From contig NZ_MAFQ01000009.1 of NCBI RefSeq assembly GCF_002013895.1, positions 62,001-126,000 on the forward strand: a DNA stretch of 64,000 nt, in the 5' to 3' direction. Every line of letters begins with the position of its first letter. Within the stretch, counting starts at the first letter, position 1. Shown here in pieces: positions 1 through 8,436 of the stretch. Made by a program: the position numbers and the translations under genes. Below the pieces are notes generated by a model, which saw nothing but the letters and a program-made list of their open reading frames with translations, had not been told where the DNA came from and ran no database searches. The DNA is from Mycobacteroides franklinii (GTDB taxonomy: Bacteria > Actinomycetota > Actinomycetes > Mycobacteriales > Mycobacteriaceae).

Positions 1-227
1 ACGATCGGTGTCAGGTGCAACGCCGCCGCCAGCGGCGCCACGGTCTGCTCGCACCGCAGCAGGGGCGACGTGACGATCGCCTGGACCGTCACCGCGCCCA
101 GGCGCTCGACCACGCCACGGGCCTGGATCTGCCCCTTCTCGTCGAGCTCGACACCGGGACTTCGGCCGGCCAGAGTGTGGGCGACATTCGAGGTGGATCG
201 GCCATGGCGCAACAGGATTACCGTCAT
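1..227 (-). CDS. Histidine phosphatase (phosphoglycerate mutase-like), N-terminal part
   Basis: Only the first ~75 codons lie in the window; the gene runs off the left edge. The ATG is at 227-225 and the protein opens [14 protein letters not shown], carrying the RHG motif whose His is the phospho-acceptor of the histidine phosphatase (branch 1) superfamily. The ATG overlaps the uppP stop by 4 bp (ATGA), so it is translationally coupled behind uppP. Mtb has a histidine phosphatase (Rv2135c) in the same place. The substrate cannot be told from this fragment. Confidence 0.85.
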   Translation of the reverse strand, partial: MTVILLRHGRSTSNVAHTLAGRSPGVELDEKGQIQARGVVERLGAVTVQAIVTSPLLRCEQTVAPLAAALHLTPI

Positions 228-1054
228 GACGCGCTCACCACACCGGTAGCCAGCAGGCCCATCACCGTCAGACCCAGGACCACGCGGTATCCCACGAACC
301 AGTACATGCTGTGGTTACTGATGAACCTCAGTAACCAGGCGACGGCCGCGTAGCCGATGACGAATGCGATCAGTGTGGCCACCAGCAACTGCGGGCCCGT
401 CGCGCTCATGCCCTCGGTGACCGGATGGAAGGCGTCGGGTAGCGAGAACAGACCGGAAGCCAGCACCGCGGGAATCGCCAGCAGAAATCCAAATCGGGCG
501 GAGGCGGCGCGATCCAGGCCGAGGAACAGCCCCGCGCTAATGGTGGCGCCCGACCGGGACACGCCCGGAATGAGCGCCAAAGCCTGTGCGCTGCCGACAA
601 TCACAGCGTCCTTCATGGTCAGCTGTTCGGTGTGGCGCACCTGACGCCCGTAGTACTCGGCGGCAGCGATGACCAGCGCGAAGATAACGAGAGAGGCCGA
701 GATCAACCACAAATTCCTTGCACCGGAACGGATTTGATCTTTGAACGCCAGACCCAGAATCCCGATAGGCAGGGTGCCGACAATGACGTACCAACCCATC
801 CAGTAGTCAAAGTTTCTGTGCGCCTTGACGAAAAGCCCGTCAAACCAGGCACGGAGGATGCGCCAAATATCCTTGGCAAAATAGAGCAACACCGCCGCCT
901 CGGTACCCAGTTGACTGACCGCGGTGAAGGACGCACCGGCATCCTCGTGGAAGAACAACCGCGACACGATGGCCAGGTGACCGGACGACGAGACCGGCAG
1001 GAACTCGGTGAGCCCCTGGACCACCGCCAGCACGATCACCTGCAACCAGGACAT
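224..1054 (-). CDS. uppP: Undecaprenyl-diphosphatase UppP (BacA)
   Basis: Integral membrane enzyme that dephosphorylates undecaprenyl (in mycobacteria decaprenyl) diphosphate so the lipid carrier can be reused for peptidoglycan and arabinogalactan synthesis. The N-terminal [14 protein letters not shown] motif and the later [11 protein letters not shown] motif are the two conserved active-site segments of the family, and the rest is hydrophobic helices. I chose the ATG at 1054 (MSWLQVIV..., 276 aa, the usual family length) over an upstream in-frame GTG at 1075. It overlaps the downstream phosphatase by 4 bp. Confidence 0.96.
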   Translation of the reverse strand: MSWLQVIVLAVVQGLTEFLPVSSSGHLAIVSRLFFHEDAGASFTAVSQLGTEAAVLLYFAKDIWRILRAWFDGLFVKAHRNFDYWMGWYVIVGTLPIGILGLAFKDQIRSGARNLWLISASLVIFALVIAAAEYYGRQVRHTEQLTMKDAVIVGSAQALALIPGVSRSGATISAGLFLGLDRAASARFGFLLAIPAVLASGLFSLPDAFHPVTEGMSATGPQLLVATLIAFVIGYAAVAWLLRFISNHSMYWFVGYRVVLGLTVMGLLATGVVSAS

Positions 1055-1110
1055 TGCCGCTACAGCCGAATCCACGACAGCGACCGTACTGGACGCGCCG
1101 GCAGATCGCC

Positions 1111-1425
1111 CTAGCCGGCCAGCAGCCGGGCGACCCGGCTGGTGCTCACCGGCTGCGCGTCGGCAACCAGATCGCGCACCGCGGCAACAACGCTGCGTTC
1201 ATCGGTGACGTCGATATCGGTGATCGGCCGGGTTCCCACCGCCACCACATCGCTGTCGTCGGGAACCAGCTCGGTAAGGAAGGCTCGGTAGATCTCGACA
1301 CGCAGCAACGAGTCCTCGATGCGGAAAGCGAAGCTACGACCATCGCCTACCTCACCAAACCCATTCGCGTGCACGCCCGTTACCAGGACCTCAACGGTGA
1401 AGACCGGACTGTCGGCAAGCGTCAT
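1111..1425 (-). CDS. Conserved hypothetical protein (Rv2137c-like)
   Basis: A 104-residue soluble protein with no signal peptide or membrane helix. Its acidic beta/alpha sequence contains no motif I recognise. It lies directly upstream of uppP on the same strand and divergent from lppL; Mtb has a hypothetical gene of similar size (Rv2137c) in that place. The ATG at 1425 is the only good start. Function unknown. Confidence 0.75.
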   Translation of the reverse strand: MTLADSPVFTVEVLVTGVHANGFGEVGDGRSFAFRIEDSLLRVEIYRAFLTELVPDDSDVVAVGTRPITDIDVTDERSVVAAVRDLVADAQPVSTSRVARLLAG

Positions 1426-1514
1426 GGTCCTTACGATAGCCCTCAGCTACCGATTGCTAGCACCGAACGCGCCGAGAAAGTCATCTCCTGCTCGGCAATC
1501 CCAGGTCAATTGCA

Positions 1515-2582
1515 ATGATGGACACGATGAACCGTTTACGGGGCCGCGATGTGCGCGGTATAAGGGGCACAGTCGTCGCGTTAGCAGCCGTCATGTCGGT
1601 GGCCTCGGGCGCCCTATCGGGGTGCTCATCCGGCAGCGATAGCGAAAATTCCACCGATCCGCGCGTCATCACCCCGGCCTCGGCGGCACAGTCACCTCCG
1701 GTGACCACAGTTCCGGCCGGGACAGTGCACCGATTCGCCGGCTCAGCCGGCGCCGTGTTGTTCGACACCTCGACCCGCGGGGTGTCGATTCTGACCCATG
1801 ACGGCCACACAGTGACGCTGTTCACGCGAGAGAACCTGGATGTGCCACGTCACACCGTCGCGCTGCCCTCGCCGGCCACCGCGGCCATCGACGACGGTCG
1901 CGGCACGCTGTATCTGTCCACGAAGGGTGGCTACTACACCCTCGATATCGCCTCCGGGCGCGCCGACAAGGTCAACATCTCGGGCCATGAACAGAGCGAA
2001 TTCTCGGCCATCGCCCGTCGCCCGGACGGCCGAATCGTGTTGGGAGGCGGCGACGGATCCGTCTTCACCCTCGACGCCCAGAACCAGGTCACCGCGCACG
2101 CCACAGGTTTCGCGCATGTTGATTCCCTTGCCTACCAAGGGAGTACCGTCGCCGCCCTGGATCGCGCCCAGAGCTCGGTGACCACGCTGACGAACGCCGG
2201 TGACGGCACCGCGCACGCGTTGCGGGCCGGCGACGGCGCCACCACGATGCTCGCCGATGACAAGGGGCGTCTGCTGGTGGCCGATACCCGCGGCGGCGCC
2301 CTGCTGGTCTTCGGGCTCGCGGATTCACTCATCCTGCGCCAGCGTTACCCCGTGCCCGGCGCCCCGTACGGGCTCGCGTACTCGACCGCGCTGATCTGGG
2401 TGTCACAGACGGCGTCAAACACAGTTATTGGCTACGATTTGTCTACCGGCATCCCCGAGGAAAGGGCTCGATTCGCAACTGTGCGGCAACCTAATTCACT
2501 GGTCAGCGACGGATCCACGTTGTTTGTGGCGTCCGGCGCGGGTGACGGGATACAGGCGATCGACATCAGGGGCATCGGATGA
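1515..2582 (+). CDS. lppL: Lipoprotein LppL, beta-propeller-like
   Basis: Secreted lipoprotein with a basic N-terminus, a hydrophobic stretch and the lipobox LSGC followed by a Ser-rich linker. The mature part has repeated beta-strand segments (STKGGYYTLD, DGRIVLGGGDGSVFTLD, DDKGRLLVADTRGG) like an NHL/WD-type propeller. It matches Mtb Rv2138 (lppL) by position and type. In-frame ATGs at 1515, 1518 and 1527 are all possible; the third gives the most typical signal peptide. It overlaps the next gene by 4 bp. The role is unknown, though co-transcription with pyrD is conserved. Confidence 0.85.
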   Translation: MMDTMNRLRGRDVRGIRGTVVALAAVMSVASGALSGCSSGSDSENSTDPRVITPASAAQSPPVTTVPAGTVHRFAGSAGAVLFDTSTRGVSILTHDGHTVTLFTRENLDVPRHTVALPSPATAAIDDGRGTLYLSTKGGYYTLDIASGRADKVNISGHEQSEFSAIARRPDGRIVLGGGDGSVFTLDAQNQVTAHATGFAHVDSLAYQGSTVAALDRAQSSVTTLTNAGDGTAHALRAGDGATTMLADDKGRLLVADTRGGALLVFGLADSLILRQRYPVPGAPYGLAYSTALIWVSQTASNTVIGYDLSTGIPEERARFATVRQPNSLVSDGSTLFVASGAGDGIQAIDIRGIG

Positions 2583-2839
2583 GCCGCGCCGCGCGTAGTA
2601 GCTTTCCGGCGGGCTGGGAAAGCGAATCCGATGATGACTACGACTATTACCCGTTGCGGCTGCCACCGGAAATCACCCGGATCACGGCCTCGTTGCGGTT
2701 GTCGATTCAGGCCGAGTTCGGCGGCTGGGAACTCACCCGCGTCCGGCTCTACACCGATGGTAGTCGCCGGGTTCTGTTGCGCCGCAAGAAGTTACGTGGC
2801 GCCCTGGCCGGCGCTCCGATGACGGCGCCGGTGTTGTGA
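2579..2839 (+). CDS. DUF5703 family small protein
   Basis: An 86-residue protein with an acidic and Tyr-rich segment (residues 15-25, DDDYDYY), an amphipathic middle and a basic C-terminus ([11 protein letters not shown]). I recognise it as the small DUF5703 family often found between lppL and pyrD in mycobacteria. It overlaps lppL by 4 bp and touches the pyrD start. No catalytic motif is visible and the function is unknown. Confidence 0.75.
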   Translation: MSRAARSSFPAGWESESDDDYDYYPLRLPPEITRITASLRLSIQAEFGGWELTRVRLYTDGSRRVLLRRKKLRGALAGAPMTAPVL

Positions 2840-3900
2840 TGCTGTACACCATCCTGCTGCGGCTGCTCTTTCTGGTGCCGCCCGAACGCGTGCACACCCT
2901 GACCTTCGCGGTGCTGCGCGCCGCTGCCGCCTTCGCACCGACCCGGTGGCTGATGGATCGGCTGTGTGCCCCGACCGATCCCATCTTGGCCAGCGAGGTG
3001 TTCGGGGTGCCCTTCCCCGCCCCGCTGGGACTGGCCGCCGGATTCGACAAGAACGGCGAAGGCTTGAAGGTGTGGGGCCCACTGGGATTCGGCTATGCCG
3101 AGGTGGGCACGGTGACGGCCATCGCCCAACCCGGTAACCCGAAACCTCGGCTGTTCCGGCTCAAGGCCGACCGCGGCCTGCTCAACCGGATGGGCTTCAA
3201 CAACCACGGCGCGGCGGCGCTGGCACCCCGGCTGGCGGCACGCAAGGTCACGGTGCCCATCGGGGCCAACATCGGCAAGTCGAAGATCGTCGAAGCTGCC
3301 TTCGCCTCGTCGGACTACCGGGTGAGCGCCCGGCTGGTGGGGCCCACCGCCGACTTCTTGGTCGTCAACGTGAGCTCCCCCAACACCCCCGGCCTACGCG
3401 ATCTACAAGCCATCGGGGAACTACGCAAGATCCTCTCCGCGGTTTTGGAGGAGACCACCGCGCCAGTGCTGGTGAAGATCGCCCCGGATCTCTCCGACGC
3501 CGATATCGACGAGATCGCGGATTTGGCAGCAGAACTCGGCCTTGCGGGCATCGTCGCCACCAACACCACCATCAGCCGCGCCGGACTGAAGACGCCGGAT
3601 GTGGCAGACCTAGGCGCGGGAGGGGTTTCCGGAGCGCCGGTGGCCGCACGCTCGCTGGAGGTGCTGCAACGGCTGTACCGCCGAGTGGGAGATCGCCTGG
3701 TGCTCATCAGCGTCGGCGGCATCGAGGACGCCGACGATGCGTGGGCACGGATCACCGCCGGGGCATCACTGCTGCAGGGTTACACCGGCTTCATCTATCG
3801 GGGTGGCTTCTACGCCAAGCGAATTCACGACGGTATCGCCCAGCGGCTGCGCGCGAACGGATTCCGCAGCCTTCAGGAAGCCGTCGGCACGGCCTCCTGA
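2839..3900 (+). CDS. pyrD: Dihydroorotate dehydrogenase (quinone), class 2
   Basis: Fourth step of pyrimidine synthesis: oxidises dihydroorotate to orotate with FMN, passing electrons to membrane quinone. The N-terminal amphipathic helices ([19 protein letters not shown]) are the class 2 membrane/quinone domain. [12 protein letters not shown], the [10 protein letters not shown] segment with the class 2 catalytic Ser, and a C-terminal GGI...[11 protein letters not shown] phosphate-binding region follow. Length 353 aa is usual. The ATG at 2839 shares one base with the upstream stop; a GTG lies immediately before it at 2836. Confidence 0.97.
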   Translation: MLYTILLRLLFLVPPERVHTLTFAVLRAAAAFAPTRWLMDRLCAPTDPILASEVFGVPFPAPLGLAAGFDKNGEGLKVWGPLGFGYAEVGTVTAIAQPGNPKPRLFRLKADRGLLNRMGFNNHGAAALAPRLAARKVTVPIGANIGKSKIVEAAFASSDYRVSARLVGPTADFLVVNVSSPNTPGLRDLQAIGELRKILSAVLEETTAPVLVKIAPDLSDADIDEIADLAAELGLAGIVATNTTISRAGLKTPDVADLGAGGVSGAPVAARSLEVLQRLYRRVGDRLVLISVGGIEDADDAWARITAGASLLQGYTGFIYRGGFYAKRIHDGIAQRLRANGFRSLQEAVGTAS

Positions 3901-3913
3901 AGGCGCGAACACC

Positions 3914-4435
3914 TCAGTGCTGCTCGTAGGTGCCGACGATGACGGCGCGGGCGATCGCGTGCCCGAGCAGGTTGAAATTCAGGAATGCCGGAGTGGCGTT
4001 TTCGGGAATCTCCAGCTTGGGGACGTCGACGGCATGCACGGCGATGTAGTAGCGGTGCGGGCCGTGCCCGGCCGGCGGGGCGGCGCCGAGGAAACGCTTG
4101 AGGCTGGCGTCATTGGCCAAGGTGATTGCGTCACCGGGCAATCCACTGCCATCTCCGACTCCCGCGGGCAGCTGCGTCGTCGTCGCGGGCAGGTTCACCA
4201 CCGCCCAGTGCCAGAAACCGGAGACGGTCGGCGCATCCGGGTCATACACCGTGACGGCGAAGCTTTGGGTCTCCTCCGGGAATCCGGACCAGCTGAGCTC
4301 GGGTGATTCGTCCTGGCCGCCGGCGCCGAAGATTCCGCTGACCTGAGCATTCGCCAGTGGCTGTCCATCGGTGACACTCTCGGAGGTCAGGGTGAAGGTC
4401 GGCAGCGGTGGCAGGGCATCGTACGGAGAGGGCAT
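3914..4435 (-). CDS. YbhB/YbcL family (PEBP-like) protein
   Basis: A 173-aa phosphatidylethanolamine-binding/Raf-kinase-inhibitor-like protein. The family ligand-pocket motifs are clear: [13 protein letters not shown] and GPHRYYI. It is cytosolic, with no signal peptide. Mtb Rv2140c is the positional counterpart. The start ATG has an AAAGGA ribosome site. It follows the M20 peptidase gene by 21 bp, so the two are probably one operon. The true ligand is unknown. Confidence 0.93.
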   Translation of the reverse strand: MPSPYDALPPLPTFTLTSESVTDGQPLANAQVSGIFGAGGQDESPELSWSGFPEETQSFAVTVYDPDAPTVSGFWHWAVVNLPATTTQLPAGVGDGSGLPGDAITLANDASLKRFLGAAPPAGHGPHRYYIAVHAVDVPKLEIPENATPAFLNFNLLGHAIARAVIVGTYEQH

Positions 4436-4456
4436 GGGGATCCTTTCGGGGCGTGA

Positions 4457-5794
4457 TCAGTGATTGAGCAGGAAATGCTGGAGAACCTTGGTGCCGAACG
4501 TCAACGCGTCGACCGGCACCCGCTCGTCCACGCCATGGAACAGCGAGGCGAAATCGAGCTCCGGCGGCAACTTCAGCGGCGCGAAGCCGAAGCAACGAAT
4601 ACCCAATCGGGCGAACGCTTTTGCGTCGGTGCCGCCGGAAAGCATGTACGGCACCGTGCGCGCCTCGGGATCGAATTCGAGTACCGCGGCGTTCATCGCG
4701 TCGACCAGATCGCCGTCGAACGTGGTCTCGTAGGCCGGGAGCAGCTGCACCCATTCCCGTTCGACATCGGGTCCGATGATCTCGTCGACCTCACGCTCGA
4801 AGGCCGCCAACCGGCCGGGCAGCACGCGACAGTCGATGACGGCCTCGGCGGTCGCCGGAATGACGTTGGCCTTGTATCCGGCCTTGAGCATGGTGGGGTT
4901 GGCGGTATCGCGCAGGGTGGCACCGACAATCTTGCCGATCGAGCCCAGCTTGGCGACCGTGCCTTCCAAATCCGGTGAGTCCGCGTCGAAGTCGTAGCCC
5001 GTCTCCTCGGCCACCGCGGTCAGGAATTGGGTGACCGCCTCCGTCAATACCAGCGGGAACTTGTGCCGGCCCAGCTTGGCGACGGCTTCGGCGACGGCGG
5101 TGACGGCGTTGTCCTCATGCACCATCGAGCCGTGACCGGCCCGGGCCTTGGCGGTCAGTCTCATCCACGCAATGCCCTTCTCCGCCGTCTCGAGCAGATA
5201 CAGGCGCCGTTCTCCGCCCTCCTTGCGAGGCACGGTGAGCGAGAAGCCACCCACCTCACCGATCGCCTCGGTGACACCCTCGAACAGGTCGGGCCGGTTG
5301 TCCACGAGCCACTGAGAGCCCCACTTGCCGCCGTTCTCCTCGTCGGAAACGAACGCCCAGACGAGATCGCGGGGCGGGACCGTCCCCGATCGCTTGAAGT
5401 GCCGGGCGATGGCGACCATCATGCCGACCATGTCCTTCATGTCGACGGCGCCGCGGCCCCACACGTAGCCGTCGGTGACCGCCCCCGAGAAGGGATTCAC
5501 GCTCCAATCGGCGGCCTCGGCGGGGACTACATCCAGATGGCCGTGGATGAGCAGGGCACCGCGGTCCGCGTTCGCCCCGGGCAGCCGCGCGAAGAGATTT
5601 CCACGCCCGGGCGCACCCGCCTCGACGTACTCACACGTGTATCCAACCTCCTCCAGCTGCTGCTGGATCCACCGTGCGCATTCGGCTTCGCCCTTGGTGG
5701 TCTCCAGCTCTCCGGTGTTGGAGGTATCGAAACGGATCAGCGTGCTGACCAGATCGACGACCTCATCCTCGGGCGCCGGGTTCACAGAAGTCAC
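4457..5794 (-). CDS. M20 family metallopeptidase (dipeptidase/deacylase type)
   Basis: Di-zinc peptidase/amidohydrolase with the family motifs in order: HGHLDVVPA (first zinc His and catalytic Asp), GRGAVDMKD (bridging Asp) and DEENGG (catalytic Glu, zinc Glu), then the dimerisation insert and a C-terminal metal-binding GGTDAKAF. About 445 aa, usual for this group; counterpart of Mtb Rv2141c. I chose the GTG at 5794 because AGGAAAGG lies 5 nt before it. An in-frame ATG at 5812 would add six residues. The substrate is not determinable. Confidence 0.93.
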   Translation of the reverse strand: MTSVNPAPEDEVVDLVSTLIRFDTSNTGELETTKGEAECARWIQQQLEEVGYTCEYVEAGAPGRGNLFARLPGANADRGALLIHGHLDVVPAEAADWSVNPFSGAVTDGYVWGRGAVDMKDMVGMMVAIARHFKRSGTVPPRDLVWAFVSDEENGGKWGSQWLVDNRPDLFEGVTEAIGEVGGFSLTVPRKEGGERRLYLLETAEKGIAWMRLTAKARAGHGSMVHEDNAVTAVAEAVAKLGRHKFPLVLTEAVTQFLTAVAEETGYDFDADSPDLEGTVAKLGSIGKIVGATLRDTANPTMLKAGYKANVIPATAEAVIDCRVLPGRLAAFEREVDEIIGPDVEREWVQLLPAYETTFDGDLVDAMNAAVLEFDPEARTVPYMLSGGTDAKAFARLGIRCFGFAPLKLPPELDFASLFHGVDERVPVDALTFGTKVLQHFLLNH

Positions 5795-5911
5795 AACTAC
5801 CTTTCCTACCATCGTCGATAGCGACGCACCGGGCTCCGACGACCGGTTTGGGCTCTGTGCGGGGTTTCCGCTAGCCTATGACGGCGACCACGGGCCATAG
5901 TGCCCGCACTT

Positions 5912-5997
5912 GTCCGAGTGGCGGAATGGCAGACGCGCTAGCTTGAGGTGCTAGTGCCCTATTAACGGGCGTGGGGGTTCAAGTCCCCCCTCGGACA
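5912..5997 (+). tRNA. tRNA-Leu (anticodon GAG)
   Basis: A class II tRNA with a long variable arm. The 7-bp acceptor stem GTCCGAG/CTCGGAC, the D-arm GCGGAATGGCAGACGC, the anticodon stem CTAGC/GCTAG with loop TTGAGGT (anticodon GAG at 5945-5947) and the T-arm GGGGG-TTCAAGT-CCCCC all fold. The discriminator is A. CCA is not encoded, as is common in mycobacteria; the next bases are CAA. The synteny break with Mtb begins just after it. Confidence 0.97.
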
Positions 5998-6242
5998 CAA
6001 CACTGAGGCGAGCGAATCGAACTCTCGTGTTCATTTCCGAACCCATGGAGTGTGTTGAGCGGCGAAGCCGCGATCACACCGATCCGTGGCACGCTGCCAT
6101 CGGCAGCCGTAGACCATCTCAGCTTGCTTTCTGGCTGAACGCGAGAAGCACGAGAAACGAAAGCCGGATGCGTCACCGCGCCGACGTCGTCCTCAGCGCA
6201 TGCATCATCTGGACACGCCAAATGGGGTCATCAACTCTCGTT
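5998..6242. other. Non-coding stretch between tRNA-Leu and the ASST-like gene
   Basis: About 245 bp with no convincing gene. The short open frames here lack ribosome sites and recognisable domains. I found no integrase fragment and no second copy of the tRNA 3' end that would mark an attachment site. This is the left edge of the block that interrupts the Mtb-like gene order. Confidence 0.5.
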
Positions 6243-7775
6243 CTATGTTTTGGTTGGGTCGCTGTTGCCGATGGTGGTGCCGTTTTTGTCGAGGGCTTGG
6301 ATTTGGAAATAGGTGCCTGCGGTGGGTGTTGTGGCCGGTATGGGGATGGGTGTGTTGAGTCCGTTCCAGGGGGCAGTTAGCAGGGGTTTGAGCGCATCAG
6401 GGGTGGGCCCGGTGAGGACTTTCCAGTGAGTGACTTCGGTGGCGCCGTTCCAGACCGCGTGCAAGGTGGGCCGGGCATTGCTGCTGGTTATGGCCAGTTC
6501 TGGTTTCTGGGTGGGGTGTCCGGTCCAGGGCTGCAAGAACGCGCGGTAGGTTCCTACCCCACCACTTCCCACGTTGCCCTCTAGTTTTTGTGGAGCATTT
6601 TCGGGTTGGCTGGCGCTCCATACGACTCGGCCGTCGGCGGCGAATTCGGTAATCCGGTTCGCATCACCCCAGCCGGTGAACGTGTTGCCACTAGGAAGGC
6701 TTTGCACGCTGCCTTGGGTGAACGTTCCCAGGCTGTCCGGCTGGGTCCACTCGCGGACCAGGGTCGCCGTCCGGGCCTGGTGGTCGAGCCGGATCCATTT
6801 GATACTGGACGGGCCGTGACGGGTCCCACCGAGGTCCACGTTGTTGTTGAACAACGTGATCGTGTTTGCGTCCACGAATTGTGGATCGTGCTGGCCTGCG
6901 AAGTCCGCCCCAGGGCCGAGCGTGAAGGTCGAGTCTTTCCCGCCGAGTTTCCATTTGACGGCGCCGGTGTGTGCGTCGACGGCGACCAGCTCGTTGGCCG
7001 CGCGCACCGATACCAACAGATCACCGTCGGGGTCCAGGGCCACCGAATTGATGTGCAGGGGAGCCACCGCAGCTTGCCCTGGAATGTTGGACAGATCACG
7101 GTAACTGAGTGCGCTATCGGTCACCGGGAGATGCTGTGCCGAATCCCATTCCAGCACAGTGTCACCGGATGCGATGTCGACGACATTGACGATGCTGTTG
7201 TTGATCTTCCCGTTCTTGGGTCCGCCGATGCCCGTGAGATCAGCATCAATGGTCTTCACTGACGTGATCAACGCCCGCCCGTCAGGGGTGATGCGGAACT
7301 CGTGAAAGTCCGACGGCGTACCGTGCGGAGTGATCTTCTTGATGATCTTGTAGTTGGTATCCGCGATGTAATCGGCACCAGCGAGTTTGGTGCCCTGGAA
7401 CCAGGTCAGAACAGGCTTACCCTGATACGTCTGGACCTGAAAGTTCCCCGCGTCCTGGTCATTCGGGATCTGCAGGAACCAGACCGGCCGGCCTTTCTTG
7501 TCCAGAATCTGCGGGCCGGACGCGATTTCGGGGATCCCGTTGCCAAAAAGATTGGCCGCTCCCGCGCCGCCACCATTGATGAACACAAATCCCGGATCCG
7601 AACCGGGCGCATCGGCGGTGACAGTCAGCGGCGGCGCAGCCAGCTGTGTCTGCGGGATCGACCCGGCATCCTGCGCGAGTGCACCCGCCGCCTCAGAAGA
7701 CACCTGGCGTGAAGACGAACACCCTGTCGCCAGCGACACCAGCACTACCGCCCCCACACCAAAACCCCTGACCAT
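6243..7775 (-). CDS. Arylsulfotransferase-family (ASST) lipoprotein
   Basis: A secreted lipoprotein of about 510 residues with signal segment MVRGFGVGAVVLVSLATGC and Cys in a lipobox. The mature part is a beta-propeller of the arylsulfotransferase type: LHINSVALDPDGDLLVS, WKLGGK, FAGQHDPQFVD, TITLFNNN and SLPSGNTFTGWGDANRI follow the family's blade order. A Fn3-like tail closes the protein. True PAPS-independent ASSTs use a catalytic His; the His in LHINS and QHD are candidates. Start is uncertain: the frame is open to 7922, but the lipoprotein signal favours 7775. The 3' end looks less GC-rich than the neighbours. It may bind rather than transfer. Confidence 0.78.
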   Translation of the reverse strand: MVRGFGVGAVVLVSLATGCSSSRQVSSEAAGALAQDAGSIPQTQLAAPPLTVTADAPGSDPGFVFINGGGAGAANLFGNGIPEIASGPQILDKKGRPVWFLQIPNDQDAGNFQVQTYQGKPVLTWFQGTKLAGADYIADTNYKIIKKITPHGTPSDFHEFRITPDGRALITSVKTIDADLTGIGGPKNGKINNSIVNVVDIASGDTVLEWDSAQHLPVTDSALSYRDLSNIPGQAAVAPLHINSVALDPDGDLLVSVRAANELVAVDAHTGAVKWKLGGKDSTFTLGPGADFAGQHDPQFVDANTITLFNNNVDLGGTRHGPSSIKWIRLDHQARTATLVREWTQPDSLGTFTQGSVQSLPSGNTFTGWGDANRITEFAADGRVVWSASQPENAPQKLEGNVGSGGVGTYRAFLQPWTGHPTQKPELAITSSNARPTLHAVWNGATEVTHWKVLTGPTPDALKPLLTAPWNGLNTPIPIPATTPTAGTYFQIQALDKNGTTIGNSDPTKT

Positions 7776-7859
7776 CCCCCTGTAATTTGGCAGCCCGCAG
7801 TGGTGTAACCGCATCATCTGCGCAAGATTAGACCAATCCTGTGAAGTCTCTGCGAATCG

Positions 7860-7935
7860 CCCCGGTATGCCCGGTACCCGGAGAATGCTGTGCCGGCGGG
7901 GCCTGACTGACGCCCCCTTCATACCGGGGCATACC
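7860..7935. promoter_or_regulatory. Separated inverted repeat in the divergent promoter region
   Basis: CCCCGGTATGCCC-GGTA (7860-7876) recurs as its reverse complement ATACCGGGGCATACC (7921-7935), with one base inserted. The arms are about 45 bp apart, between the ASST-like gene and the nirB operon. The arrangement could be a pair of operator sites for one regulator; no regulator gene is adjacent. Inference only. Confidence 0.4.
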
Positions 7936-7952
7936 TTCGCCAGCCAGGGCGT

Positions 7953-7979
7953 GCGAAAGGAACATTTTGTTCATTTCGC
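7953..7979. promoter_or_regulatory. 27-bp palindrome upstream of the nirB operon (candidate operator)
   Basis: GCGAAAGGAACA (7953-7964), spacer TTT, then TGTTCATTTCGC (7968-7979): 11 of 12 arm positions pair. It sits 110 bp before the 8089 start and about 180 bp before the ASST-like start, in a 313-bp region with no gene. It has no T-run, so an operator is likelier than a terminator. The cognate regulator is unknown. Confidence 0.5.
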
Positions 7980-8088
7980 GGCCGATGGGGCCACTCACCT
8001 ACCGCTTTAGCGAGGCTGAGAGGTATTGCTGACATGCCGATAATGCGGAGGTAGTTGTTCGGTCATCGCAAGCGCCGAATCTCGAGTG

Positions 8089-8436
8089 ATGGCCAGCGCA
8101 TACACGTTTCTTCAGGGAGTGTTCCCCTTCCACGGCAACGGGCTGGACAAGCCGGAGCTCATCGACGACTCGATGGTTCATGTGGTGCGCTCGGGTGCGG
8201 TCGCGCAGCCGTTGTATCTGCGCGGAGGCAACTCGTCTGACGAACTGATCGTGGTCACCTTGACGCGGGACGGACTCCCGATGCGAATGTTTCCGATGGG
8301 TGCCCGCGCATCGATCAACGTGCCGCTGCGGGTGGTGGAAGATGTTGATCCCGACACTCGCCTGGAGCTGCGGGTGGCCGCACCGCCGGGGGCATCCGGT
8401 GAGGTTGTGATCGACTTCGGGCTGGTGGAGATATGA
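8089..8436 (+). CDS. Uncharacterised 115-aa protein ahead of nirB
   Basis: A small, soluble, beta-rich protein, MASAYTFLQGVFPFHGNG at the N-terminus, with Pro/Gly turns and many hydrophobic beta segments. It has no Cys, no signal peptide and no motif I recognise. It overlaps nirB by 4 bp (ATGA), so it is translationally coupled to a siroheme nitrite reductase. A GTG at 8086 directly precedes the ATG; no clear ribosome site is seen for either. It may be a maturation or accessory factor of the reductase, but that rests only on position. Confidence 0.7.
   Translation: MASAYTFLQGVFPFHGNGLDKPELIDDSMVHVVRSGAVAQPLYLRGGNSSDELIVVTLTRDGLPMRMFPMGARASINVPLRVVEDVDPDTRLELRVAAPPGASGEVVIDFGLVEI

Noticed and set aside
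6005..6035. Sequence on the minus strand resembling a tRNA T-arm (GTTCGATTC), close to tRNA-Leu
   Set aside because: Only four of five T-stem pairs form and no acceptor or anticodon arm can be built around it.
5998..6242. Possible phage or island attachment site after tRNA-Leu
   Set aside because: No second copy of the tRNA 3' end and no integrase was found within the window.
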